DNA of 53,726 bases. Origin: an uncultured Pseudomonadota bacterium (GTDB lineage Bacteria > Pseudomonadota > Alphaproteobacteria > RUG11792). A model generated the notes under the pieces. The model was not told the origin of the DNA. It made no database searches and saw only the letters and a list, made by a program, of their open reading frames with translations. Location of the stretch: NCBI GenBank assembly GCA_902784055.1, contig CACZTP010000003.1, positions 1 through 53,726 of the forward strand, read 5' to 3'. Shown here piece after piece: positions 25,311 to 33,143 of the stretch; positions within the stretch are counted from its first letter, which is position 1, and the number at the start of each line of letters is the position of its first letter. The translations under genes and the position numbers were made by a program.

Positions 25311-25715
25311 ATGAATGTTGTTAATGTATTAAAAATTATGACATGTAGTGATGAAATCGTTTTAATATCAGCAAATGCGATACAAAACATCGCTCCGATT
25401 TCCGAATATAAGGTAATTCGCAATATTAACAATAAGCCGATTGATAAACTAACTACTCCATTACTCAAATGCACTATTAAAACAACAGATATTCCGAATG
25501 TGGATTTATTGCAACTTGGAGGAAGATATAAGATATACTCTATTAACACATTTAAAAAGACTAAGGAGCCTGATATTAATCACATACAAACGGAAAAAAA
25601 TAAACTTGAATATGTATATAAGCCAATATTTGAAATGGTTTTGATTAATTTCGAATGTACAAATAATAACGATGAATCAACCCAACAATGGATAATGCAA
25701 TTTGTTCAACCTTAA
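25311..25715 (+). CDS. Unrecognised 134-residue protein, possibly phage-like
   Basis: A perfect AGGAGG five bases upstream of the ATG strongly supports translation. The product is beta-rich and soluble, without signal peptide. The first 60 residues (VVNVLKIMTCSDEIVLISAN, then IAPISEYKVIRNINNKPI) and the region KCTIKTTDIPNVDLLQLGGRY have the look of a small structural protein. I cannot name a family. It lies about 870 bases upstream of a head-tail connector pair on the same strand and may belong to the same broken module. Confidence 0.65.
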   Translation: MNVVNVLKIMTCSDEIVLISANAIQNIAPISEYKVIRNINNKPIDKLTTPLLKCTIKTTDIPNVDLLQLGGRYKIYSINTFKKTKEPDINHIQTEKNKLEYVYKPIFEMVLINFECTNNNDESTQQWIMQFVQP

Positions 25716-25855
25716 AACTTTAAACGATTAAACAATTAGATAAAATTTTTCTTCAAAGTTGCACTTTGATATTAATGTTACAAATTGAGGTAAAAAGTCT
25801 TGAACTACTTTGACCCGATTGACTTTGACCAACGGAAAATAAAAAATTTGCCATG

Positions 25856-25895
25856 CAAAAAGGAGACTAGGCGTTGCTAATCCCGTCTGTCTCCT
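25856..25895 (-). terminator. Terminator of the Lys/Glu-rich lipoprotein gene
   Basis: On the minus strand the stem AGGAGAC / GTCTCCT, extended by a second partly paired segment (GACGGG / CGCC), is followed by TTTTT. It lies 20 bases after the stop codon at 25915. Confidence 0.8.
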
Positions 25896-25914
25896 AAAAT
25901 ACGCTTAAAATTGT

Positions 25915-26280
25915 TTATGCTTTTGGTGCTTCCGCATCTGAAGGATCAGAAGATTCTGCCTTTTGTTCTTCTGGTTTAGATTCGACCGGTTCAGAAGGAA
26001 CAGCTATTCCAGCTGAAGCTTCAGGCTTCTTTTCATCTTCTTTTTTCTCTTCTTTCTTTTCGTCTTCTTTCTTTTCGTCTTTTGAGAATAGTTTTGCTAG
26101 AAGACCTTTTTCCTCAGATTTTTCTTCACTTGCTTTTTCTTCAGCTTTCGGCTCTTCAGCTGGAGCTTCAGCTTTTGCGCTCTCTTCAGTTTGTGCTACA
26201 TCTTTTGGTTCATCATCTGCCCAAAGACAACCACTTGTAAGACCAATCAACAAAGCAAATAATGATAATTGTGCTTTCAT
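25915..26280 (-). CDS. Small lipoprotein with a highly charged Lys/Glu-rich body
   Basis: 121 residues. The N-terminus MKAQLSLFALLIGLTSGC is a lipoprotein signal with lipobox LTSGC, so the Cys is probably acylated. The rest is almost only Glu, Lys, Ala, Asp, Ser and Pro, with tandem-like blocks (EEPKAEEKASEEKSEEK, then DEKKEDEKKEEKKEDEKK). Such sequence is disordered or a single extended helix. The gene is GC-richer than its surroundings. It has a good AGGAG ribosome site, a strong terminator and an upstream inverted repeat, so it is an independently transcribed gene and may be highly expressed. Its function is unknown. The block repeats could change in number between strains. Confidence 0.82.
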   Translation of the reverse strand: MKAQLSLFALLIGLTSGCLWADDEPKDVAQTEESAKAEAPAEEPKAEEKASEEKSEEKGLLAKLFSKDEKKEDEKKEEKKEDEKKPEASAGIAVPSEPVESKPEEQKAESSDPSDAEAPKA

Positions 26281-26587
26281 GAAACGTTTCTCCTATAAAA
26301 ATAACTTAAATGACCTTCCTGGTCATTCACTGTGATTTTATCCCTAATTGGTAAAAAGTTTGTTAACTTTATTGATTAATTTTCGCAAATAGCTCGTAAT
26401 TATTTTCGATTTTGACTGTTGGGCAACAGTTTGAGTTGCTCCTGTGTTTTGCACATGTTATACATAAATTGTGAGAGGTTCTTACTTCGCACATTTTTTG
26501 CGCGTTAATTCAAACGTTGCATTTATAACAAAAAAAGGATGCATTCGCATCGTCGTTTTTTACAGCATTAATATGAGGAAAATAATT
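26281..26587. other. Divergent intergenic region (307 bases)
   Basis: Separates the minus-strand lipoprotein gene from the plus-strand connector gene. It holds the inverted repeat at 26309-26327 and the AGGAG ribosome site of the lipoprotein. The open frame from 26471 runs through its right third but has no ribosome site or homology before the ATG at 26588. Nothing else is clear. Confidence 0.4.
26309..26327. repeat. Perfect inverted repeat upstream of the lipoprotein gene
   Basis: AATGACC-TTCCT-GGTCATT, seven-base perfect arms around a five-base centre, 29 bases from the lipoprotein ATG. It could be a regulator operator or a leader hairpin. It is not followed by a T tract. Confidence 0.5.
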
Positions 26588-27103
26588 ATGCAGAATATAA
26601 TTTTATCTAAAGATGTTCCTATTATCATTGATATCAATACATTAAAATCACATTTACGTATTGAACATGATCATGAAGATGAATATCTTAAAACAATAGT
26701 AAAAATGGCTACTGAAATCATTGAAAACCAACTATCAATGTCGATATTTCTTAAGGAATATCAATTGTCGTATTATCCAACAGCTTGTTATGAACAGCAC
26801 ACATTTAAGTTGCCTATACACAATGTCGTTGAAATAACCAGTGTTACACAAAACGATAAACTAATAAGCTATGAGCTACAGAGAAAACGTAATGAAATTT
26901 TATTATCTCCAACATTGTTGGATGTCCCAGTTTTTATTATCTATAAAGCTGGCATCTCTGATTGTTTACAACATATTCCGGAAGAACTTAAATTTGCTGT
27001 GTTACAAATTACAAAGAGTATATATGACTGTTCTGAGGAAAATGTATTGGAATTAAAATACGTAAAAAGCATTATTCAACGTTACAGCTGTTTCAAGTTA
27101 TGA
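26588..27103 (+). CDS. Phage/gene-transfer-agent head-tail connector (gp6-like)
   Basis: 171 residues from the ATG at 26588, which has GAGGA upstream; the longer frame from 26471 has no support. The N-terminal helix pair DINTLKSHLRIEHDHEDEYL, then KTIVKMATEIIENQL is the hallmark of the phage head-tail connector (gp6/Phage_QLRG) family, followed by the usual beta segment (LPIHNVVEITSVTQNDK) and a helical C-terminus (ELKFAVLQITKSIYD). In virions this protein sits as a ring below the portal. It is followed six bases later by a head-closure-like gene, the normal order in siphophages and in alphaproteobacterial gene transfer agents. No portal, terminase or capsid gene is adjacent. Confidence 0.78.
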   Translation: MQNIILSKDVPIIIDINTLKSHLRIEHDHEDEYLKTIVKMATEIIENQLSMSIFLKEYQLSYYPTACYEQHTFKLPIHNVVEITSVTQNDKLISYELQRKRNEILLSPTLLDVPVFIIYKAGISDCLQHIPEELKFAVLQITKSIYDCSEENVLELKYVKSIIQRYSCFKL

Positions 27104-27109
27104 GGCGCT

Positions 27110-27418
27110 ATGTGTAAAATAAGACCTCAACTTACTGAACGGATAGCAATTTTAACGATTAATAATAACAACAACATTAAAATACTATCATATAAAAAGT
27201 ATTGTGAATGCTATAAAACACGCGCCAAAATACAACAACTTGGATATACATCTGGAGATAAAAAGATATACAATGTTGAGTTTTTGTTACCTACAGTAAA
27301 ATTAAAGAATGTCCCATTTGCTGGTATTGTATGGAACGGAGAGGAATACTTGTTTACATCTCCTTTAAAAATATGTAAAAACGGTTGTATATCTGGCATA
27401 GTCAAATCGATAATGTAG
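27110..27418 (+). CDS. Phage head closure (head-tail adaptor)-like protein
   Basis: 102 residues with a basic N-terminus (RPQLTERIAIL), a CYKTRAKIQQLG segment and a C-terminal beta pattern (KNVPFAGIVWNGEEYLFTSP) that resemble the small beta-barrel head-closure proteins (gp16/SPP1-type adaptor). The similarity is weak by itself; position directly behind a connector gene, with GAGGCG as ribosome site, is the main support. The sequence is divergent and Lys/Asn/Ile-rich like the rest of the genome, so the gene has been resident for a long time. Confidence 0.6.
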   Translation: MCKIRPQLTERIAILTINNNNNIKILSYKKYCECYKTRAKIQQLGYTSGDKKIYNVEFLLPTVKLKNVPFAGIVWNGEEYLFTSPLKICKNGCISGIVKSIM

Positions 27419-27437
27419 TTTTGGTGCTACAATACCA

Positions 27438-27965
27438 ATGGTTTTTGTAAAAATTACGGTTAAAAATATGATCAGTGTTACACAAAACTACAAAGAAACT
27501 AATACGACGTATAAAACAGCTCTTTCGGTGTTACTGCTTCTGTTGGCGTCTGAGGTTTATGTTCCGATAGGAGTTGTCCCAATAACATTACAAACGTTTA
27601 TTGTTTTTCTGTTAGGGTTAAATCTTGATAAATGTTCTGCAATTAACACAGGTTTATTGTTTGTGACAATAAAGCTTATGGCGCTACCGTTTTGGGCTTG
27701 TCCATCTTTTGGATATATAATTGGTATTGGATTTTCTATTCCAGCAATGTGTTACTTGCGACAGCTTACTCATAATAACGTTATCAATTGCCTTGCTGGG
27801 TATTTAGTTACTAATAGCATAGGAAGCGTATGGCTGTATTGCTATTTGCATAATTGGATGTTGGTTTGGCAATATGGGCTTGAACCATTTATTTTAATAG
27901 AAGCATTTAAATCTGTAGTAGCTATCTATATGTCAAAATCCTTAACAAAGCGCGATAATAACTAA
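27438..27965 (+). CDS. bioY: Biotin transporter BioY
   Basis: Membrane S-component for biotin uptake, able to work alone or with an ECF module. About six hydrophobic segments are present. The signature VPIGVVPITLQTFIVFLLGL and the later PFWACPSFGYIIGIGF match BioY. The length, about 165-175 residues, is normal. The start could be the ATG at 27438 or at 27468, of which the second gives a more usual N-terminus. No biotin synthesis genes are in the window, and uptake fits a biotin-dependent host-associated organism. It follows the phage-connector pair by 20 bases. Confidence 0.88.
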   Translation: MVFVKITVKNMISVTQNYKETNTTYKTALSVLLLLLASEVYVPIGVVPITLQTFIVFLLGLNLDKCSAINTGLLFVTIKLMALPFWACPSFGYIIGIGFSIPAMCYLRQLTHNNVINCLAGYLVTNSIGSVWLYCYLHNWMLVWQYGLEPFILIEAFKSVVAIYMSKSLTKRDNN

Positions 27966-27976
27966 TTTTTACCGAT

Positions 27977-28000
27977 GCCCACATTTATAAATGCGGGCTT
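27977..28000 (+). terminator. Possible terminator after bioY
   Basis: GCCC-A-CATTTA / TAAATG-C-GGGC hairpin with one A-C mismatch and a very short loop, followed by TTGACTTTCATTT, 12 bases after the stop. The T run is interrupted. Confidence 0.45.
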
Positions 28001-28060
28001 GACTTTCATTTGAAATTGTGGAAACCTTAACTTGTACTTGCTTGTTATGTTACGTGATCA

Positions 28061-28762
28061 TTGATTAGGTTATTGTTATTACCAATAATAATTCTTGCCA
28101 CTTCAGATAAATTATCTGTATCCGAACCGCAACAATCTTTTGAGCACAGCTCTGTTACTGTTGTACCAGTAGATGCTTCTCGCAATGTTTCGAAAAAAAG
28201 TATTCAAAACTTAATGTATGAGATTGAAGTACGTAAGAATGGACTAACTACGGTACAAATTGACCCAAGGTTATTTAAAACGACAAACACAAAAAGAGCG
28301 AATAGTATAAAACGACAAAAACAAAAACCTAAATCACTTAAATCGATAATAAAGTCAGCTGAATATAATCACGGTATACCGGAAAACTTATTACTGGCAA
28401 TAGCTAAGGTTGAAACTGGAGTTCGTCCCTATACATTAAATTATAATGGTCGTGGATATTCCTTCGGCGATATAACAACAGCAGTTAATTTTGCAAAAGG
28501 TCTAGTTAACCGAGGACAGACCAATTTTAGTGTAGGATGTTTTCAGTTACATTATCCAGCCCACAAAAACAAATTTAAATCGCTAGAAGATATGTTTAAT
28601 CCTCAAAAAAATACTATCTACGCAGCAAAATTACTGAAAACATTGTTTACGAATAAAGGATATAACTGGAAGAATGCTGTTAAAGCTTACCATTCGGGAT
28701 ATGAAGTATCTAATTGTATTTATTACACAAAAATAGTAAATAAGCTCGGTCGCCAGATATAA
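28061..28762 (+). CDS. Lytic transglycosylase (SLT domain), secreted
   Basis: Cleaves the MurNAc-GlcNAc bond in peptidoglycan. The frame starts at a TTG (28061); an in-frame stop lies two codons before it. The first residues (MIRLLLLPIIILATSDKLS) form a signal peptide. A basic linker to residue 110 is followed by an SLT-like domain: IIKSAEYNHGIPENLLLAIAKVETG with the catalytic Glu, NFSVGCFQLHYPAHKNKFKS, FNPQKNTIYAAKLLKTL and KAYHSG. The family's usual GLMQI is GCFQL, closer to VirB1-like and flagellar-type enzymes. It is followed six bases later by the prenyltransferase gene. Confidence 0.82.
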   Translation: MIRLLLLPIIILATSDKLSVSEPQQSFEHSSVTVVPVDASRNVSKKSIQNLMYEIEVRKNGLTTVQIDPRLFKTTNTKRANSIKRQKQKPKSLKSIIKSAEYNHGIPENLLLAIAKVETGVRPYTLNYNGRGYSFGDITTAVNFAKGLVNRGQTNFSVGCFQLHYPAHKNKFKSLEDMFNPQKNTIYAAKLLKTLFTNKGYNWKNAVKAYHSGYEVSNCIYYTKIVNKLGRQI

Positions 28763-28768
28763 CATATA

Positions 28769-29626
28769 GTGTTTAAAAATTTTTTATTGTACGCGAAAGT
28801 AGCGCGAGTTCAAACATTGGTAATGTCTATATTGCCGTGTCTATTATCTTATGTGTATAAACAAAATGACATAACAAATATAAAAGCGTTTGTTTTAGTA
28901 ACGACATCAATTGTACTTTACCATTTATCAGCGAACACAATTTCTGAATATCGTGACTGTATCAAAGGTGTTGACGATCCAAATTCTCCAGGAACAAAAT
29001 ATCGTCTAATAACAGGAATAGTTCCTAAGCAACACATATTGTACCTAGGGTTAGCATCTTTTGCTATTGCAACTATATGCGGAATATCGGCTGTTTGTAT
29101 ATCATCACCAATACTATTAACACCAGGAATTGCTGGGGCAGGACTTGCTTTTTGTTATAGTGAATGCCCTTTGGGGCTTAAATACAAGGGACTGGGCGAG
29201 GTCGCTGTATTTTTGGGATACGGAGTCCTTTTGGGGTTTTCAACGATGTATTCTTTAACTGGGACATGTTCTATTAAAGACATATTGGTATTTATTCCTG
29301 GAGCGTTGCTTATAGTTTGTGTATTATTAGCAAACAATATAAGAGATTATTATTTTGATAAAGGACATACTACAACTCTTACAACAATAATTGGAATTAA
29401 AAAATCATATATATTACTATATTTGTTAGCAAATTGCGGTTATTTAATGTATGGGCTTTTAGTATATCGGGATGTTCTACCTAAAACTGTGTACAATGTC
29501 TTTTTTACATACCCAATACTGATATCCTCATATAAATATCGGCGTCATCCAAAAATGATAAACATATTTGGGCTGTTGTTTGTTTTGATTGAACTTATTG
29601 TAATTACTATTTGCTATATCAAATAG
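28769..29626 (+). CDS. UbiA-superfamily prenyltransferase, MenA-like
   Basis: Integral membrane prenyltransferase. It begins at a GTG. Nine or so membrane segments are visible. The two Asp-rich loops are present in MenA-like form: NTISEYRDCIKGVDDPNS (first) and NNIRDYYFDKGHTTTLTT (second), with CPLGLKYKGLGEVAVFLGYG between them, the loop that follows segment 4-5 in 1,4-dihydroxy-2-naphthoate prenyltransferases. Alphaproteobacteria normally use ubiquinone and a UbiA enzyme with different loops, so a MenA-type enzyme is noteworthy. No other menaquinone genes are seen. A related substrate cannot be excluded. Confidence 0.78.
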   Translation: MFKNFLLYAKVARVQTLVMSILPCLLSYVYKQNDITNIKAFVLVTTSIVLYHLSANTISEYRDCIKGVDDPNSPGTKYRLITGIVPKQHILYLGLASFAIATICGISAVCISSPILLTPGIAGAGLAFCYSECPLGLKYKGLGEVAVFLGYGVLLGFSTMYSLTGTCSIKDILVFIPGALLIVCVLLANNIRDYYFDKGHTTTLTTIIGIKKSYILLYLLANCGYLMYGLLVYRDVLPKTVYNVFFTYPILISSYKYRRHPKMINIFGLLFVLIELIVITICYIK

Positions 29627-29777
29627 AGTTTTCATAACATTAATAAATATTTAAAAAATACTCCTTTTATAAGACTCTGGATTTTATCGAAATATAATAC
29701 AATCCCACTTCTTGCAAATACTTTTAATCAGATTATAGTCGTTGTCGTAAATAAAACCTAAACCGATAAGTAGGTAT

Positions 29778-30278
29778 CTATTTCTTTCTGTTATCCGTTA
29801 CTATATGGACTAAATCTTTTTGTTTACTACTTAGGAAATCTTTTAGAAAGCTTGGATTAACAGGCAATTTATCAAGTTGGCTTATCTTTATCCAATGCAT
29901 ATTTTCTATATGACCAGAACTGTTTTTACTTTCAGTGATATTTATTTTTTTTGTTCCTCGCGGTTTCATTAAGTAGTAAAAAGCTATTTCATGGCATATT
30001 TTTCCTACAGTATCAAAATAAAATCCATTATAAAAACTTTCGTGTATTACCGCTAAACGCTCTATTTCAAATTTAACTCCTGTTTCCTCAAATACCTCTC
30101 GGACACATGCATCCTTTGCCAGTTCGCCAACATGAACTGCTCCTCCAACTGAATAGTATGTATAGTCTCCATCAAAATCGGTTCCTGCCAATAAAATTTC
30201 GTCACCTTCAATTATAATCCCGGCAGCTCTGTATCTAAATCTATATTTATCGTCTTGGAAAGCACAATCAACTATCAT
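29778..30278 (-). CDS. NUDIX hydrolase
   Basis: A 166-residue NUDIX protein. The box GGAVHVGELAKDACVREVFE, followed by ETGV, fits the GX5EX7REUXEEXGU consensus with all acidic ligands in place. It resembles the small bacterial ADP-ribose/NTP pyrophosphatases that act on mutagenic or regulatory nucleotides; the substrate cannot be read from the sequence. It is convergent with the prenyltransferase gene and is followed by an AT-rich gap. Confidence 0.9.
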   Translation of the reverse strand: MIVDCAFQDDKYRFRYRAAGIIIEGDEILLAGTDFDGDYTYYSVGGAVHVGELAKDACVREVFEETGVKFEIERLAVIHESFYNGFYFDTVGKICHEIAFYYLMKPRGTKKINITESKNSSGHIENMHWIKISQLDKLPVNPSFLKDFLSSKQKDLVHIVTDNRKK

Positions 30279-30351
30279 ATTTTTTTTATATTAATACTTG
30301 AGTAACTTTAGGAGTATACCACATAAGAACCAGAGCAATATATATAACAGA

Positions 30352-30383
30352 ACATCTCTATCAAATATTTTTGATGGAGATGT
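30352..30383 (-). terminator. Terminator of the outer-membrane protein gene
   Basis: Hairpin ACATCTC-TATCAAA / TTTGATG-GAGATGT just after the stop at 30401 on the minus strand. The tail CTGTTATATATATTG is only moderately T-rich. Confidence 0.5.
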
Positions 30384-30400
30384 TATAAGAAATCTTTTTA

Positions 30401-31666
30401 TTAAAAAGTAAATCCAATAGATAAACTTGCACCACCAGAATCCATTTTGACATCCAATGGCTGTATATTTTTAAATATGTTACATGGGAACGTATAGAAC
30501 ATCCCGAGTTTAGCAAAAGTATTTTTTGTTATTTTGCATTTTAAAGCAAGTTCAAGTCCGACTCTATTTACCCAATTGGATTGTTTCCTATTTGGGAACA
30601 ATTTAGTTATCCCTGGAAGTGATCGTAAAGCAATTTTTCCAAAATTTGTTTTGTAAATAGCAGAACAGTCATACTCGATCTTTGTTATTTGATCATAATT
30701 TGTTATTTCTAATGCAAAACGTTTGCTAAATTGAAAACCAAAGCCCAGATATGGAGTTATCGCATATTTTGTGCGATAAAGAACGAGCGAATCAAGATCA
30801 GCTGATATTTCGGATTTTTCAGAGCTGTCCTTTTTAGATCTTCTTCCGTAGAAAGAGTGCCCTTTCCTGTCTAAATCAAAACTTCCACCAATCCCGGCTA
30901 TAAGATAAGTATTGTTAGGTAAATTATAATTTATAAAGCAGTTTGCAAACAAGTCAAAATTTATATAATCCGACATATCAAAGTCGGTATTAAGATCTAT
31001 ATCACCTGCAATAGCGGGCAACAGTACCGGATCAGTAAGCGCAGACACATAAAACCTCATTGCTTGATTTACCTCAGCTACCGTCACATTATTTCTTATT
31101 AAAGAGGGGGTACACATAAACACAACTATAGTATCAAGGTACTTTGGATCATGAAGTATATTCCAGGTGTCTGCTTGCCCCATCTGCGTAACATTTAATA
31201 TTGCACAAATGTTGTCAATAGATGATTTCACATCAGTTGCAGTTAATTCTGTTCCTTTTTCCAGAGACACCTTCGTCAGTGTCTCGAGTTCTCTATTAAA
31301 AATTCGTAAGTCATTGTTATTTAAATTACGTATTGTGTTCACAATGGTAGGAATCTCGGTCACAACCGATCTCGTACATGCGGTTAGTTCATCTTGTGAT
31401 AATGATACATAGTTACCATTAGATACAATATTACGAATCTTTGCATAAAAACCTTTCTTAGTTGATATCATACAGTAGTGATCTTCTCGACCTCTTATTC
31501 CAAATTCAAAACCCATTTTAAACTTTTTAATTGACGAATTACTACCGTTGTTAGGGATAATTAATCTATTACTCGATGTATTAGTGTTGTTTGCGGATGA
31601 ATTGCTAGCAATTGCTGAAGTAAAACTCCCTAATAAACAAATAGCACTTAACAAAAACTTATTCAT
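30401..31666 (-). CDS. Outer-membrane beta-barrel protein
   Basis: 421 residues with signal peptide MNKFLLSAICLLGSFTSAIAS (cleavage after about residue 20) and an Asn/Ser-rich start of the mature part. Residues 60-200 are mixed and may be a periplasmic or surface domain; the second half alternates hydrophobic and polar residues as membrane strands do (TYLIAGIGGSFDLDR, ITPYLGFGFQFSKRFALEI, VGLELALKCKITKNTF). It ends SLSIGFTF, with the C-terminal Phe needed for BAM insertion. General type: opacity/P44-like surface proteins of intracellular alphaproteobacteria, but no family is certain. Confidence 0.78.
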   Translation of the reverse strand: MNKFLLSAICLLGSFTSAIASNSSANNTNTSSNRLIIPNNGSNSSIKKFKMGFEFGIRGREDHYCMISTKKGFYAKIRNIVSNGNYVSLSQDELTACTRSVVTEIPTIVNTIRNLNNNDLRIFNRELETLTKVSLEKGTELTATDVKSSIDNICAILNVTQMGQADTWNILHDPKYLDTIVVFMCTPSLIRNNVTVAEVNQAMRFYVSALTDPVLLPAIAGDIDLNTDFDMSDYINFDLFANCFINYNLPNNTYLIAGIGGSFDLDRKGHSFYGRRSKKDSSEKSEISADLDSLVLYRTKYAITPYLGFGFQFSKRFALEITNYDQITKIEYDCSAIYKTNFGKIALRSLPGITKLFPNRKQSNWVNRVGLELALKCKITKNTFAKLGMFYTFPCNIFKNIQPLDVKMDSGGASLSIGFTF

Positions 31667-31720
31667 AAAAACACACGTTTAGTGTTAAACAATCAGCAGT
31701 GTACCACAAATTACAAGCGC

Positions 31721-33133
31721 CTATTTTATTTTTAGATGTTTCAATCGTCGATACAATGCTGAACGATCTATACCTATTAAATCAGACATACGTTGTATAT
31801 TTCCGGCATATTTTCTAAGTTGAGCCCTATAATACTCACGTTCGAAGCACTCCTTTGCTTCTTTTATTTTTAAATCAAATACATTACAATCACATGGAAT
31901 TTCGAGCTTGGATTGCATAGAAATAGGAATTGCTTTGATTATATTTTCTGGTAAATCGCTTTTGTGAACTGTCATTGATTTATCAGAGTGGGCCATGACC
32001 CGCAAAAAAATTTGATCGGTGACGCTTTTCAGTTCAACAATATCTCTTTCCCATTTATAACTTTGCAATATATCCATTATATCTGAATCAATTCTAATTT
32101 CTGGTATAGAATACATTTTAGACATTTGATTTAGGTAATACTTTATTAGGACAGGAATATCATCAGGACGCTTACAAAGCGGTAATATATTAATCTTATT
32201 CACATTTATATGGTAATATAGTTCTTTGATAAACTGTCCGTTATTTACCATATCTTTTAGGTCTACAGACGTTCCGCATATTATTCTCGAACTCAGAGGC
32301 ATTGGAGAAGCACTTTTACCGCCAATCCGGACAAACGAATTAGCAATACATGCATTTAAAAGTATTTCCTGAACATCGTAAGGCATCGTTTCTATATTGT
32401 CTAAGAATAACGTGCCACTACTTGTTTTATCAAATAATCCTCGATTAACAAGAGTTTTATCTTCTGTTAATACTTCAGAACCTAATAATTCTAATTCAAG
32501 GTACCGAGGTTCGCATTTTGCACAGTTTATTGAAGAAAATTGCCCCTGGGCTCGGAAAGATGAATTGTGAATTTTTCTTGCCACATCTTCTTTCTCTGAA
32601 AACTTATTTCCGAATATAAGACATCTCCCATTGAGAGAGGCAATACGCTCTATAGAAGCATTTATATCTTGTACGTTTTGTGAAACACCAAGCACATAAT
32701 CGGTAACTTTAGCTTTTATTTTTAAATTTTCATTTTCTTTTTGCAACGTTGCAGATTGGAGCGCTTTAGAAACAGATACACACAATCTAGACGATTCAAA
32801 TGGCTTTTCTATAAAATCATAGGCTCCTAGTTGTATTGCAGATACTGCAACATCAATAGTTCCATGACCGCTCATCATTATTACAGGCAAATAAGGGTTT
32901 TGAGCCTTAATGTACTGCAACAGCCTAATACCATCTTTATCACTGTCTCCAAGCCATACGTCGAGGATTACAAGTTGTGGGGCTTTTTGTTCAAAGGATG
33001 TTACGGCAGAACCGTATCCGGATGCAACACGAGTCGAATATCCCTCGTCAGACAAAATTTCACTTACAAGCTCGCAAATATCTTCTTCATCATCAACAAT
33101 TAAAATATTAATAAATGAATTCTCAGAAATCAT
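31721..33133 (-). CDS. ntrX: NtrX-family response regulator with a non-canonical AAA domain
   Basis: Receiver domain residues 8-125: ILIVDDEEDICELV, phospho-acceptor Asp58 in VILDVWLGDSDKDG, MMSGH, and KPFE. An AAA+ domain follows (about 145-380), then a Fis-type helix-turn-helix ending (NIQRMSDLIGIDRSALYRRL). The AAA part is degenerate: Walker A reads FGNKFSEKEDVA rather than G-x-x-GxGKE, Walker B reads TLFLDNIETM with Asn instead of Glu, and there is no GAFTGA loop, so sigma-54 contact and ATPase activity are unlikely. Such a protein would act as a DNA-binding regulator. It lies 10 bases downstream of ntrY in one operon. Confidence 0.92.
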   Translation of the reverse strand: MISENSFINILIVDDEEDICELVSEILSDEGYSTRVASGYGSAVTSFEQKAPQLVILDVWLGDSDKDGIRLLQYIKAQNPYLPVIMMSGHGTIDVAVSAIQLGAYDFIEKPFESSRLCVSVSKALQSATLQKENENLKIKAKVTDYVLGVSQNVQDINASIERIASLNGRCLIFGNKFSEKEDVARKIHNSSFRAQGQFSSINCAKCEPRYLELELLGSEVLTEDKTLVNRGLFDKTSSGTLFLDNIETMPYDVQEILLNACIANSFVRIGGKSASPMPLSSRIICGTSVDLKDMVNNGQFIKELYYHINVNKINILPLCKRPDDIPVLIKYYLNQMSKMYSIPEIRIDSDIMDILQSYKWERDIVELKSVTDQIFLRVMAHSDKSMTVHKSDLPENIIKAIPISMQSKLEIPCDCNVFDLKIKEAKECFEREYYRAQLRKYAGNIQRMSDLIGIDRSALYRRLKHLKIK

Positions 33134-33143
33134 ATTACTCCCA

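Noticed and set aside
25190-25549. A 119-codon minus-strand ORF across the start of the 25311 gene
   Set aside because: It has no ribosome site, and its first two thirds are antisense to a gene with a perfect Shine-Dalgarno. Only its last 35 residues look protein-like, so it was kept as a low-interest finding rather than a gene.
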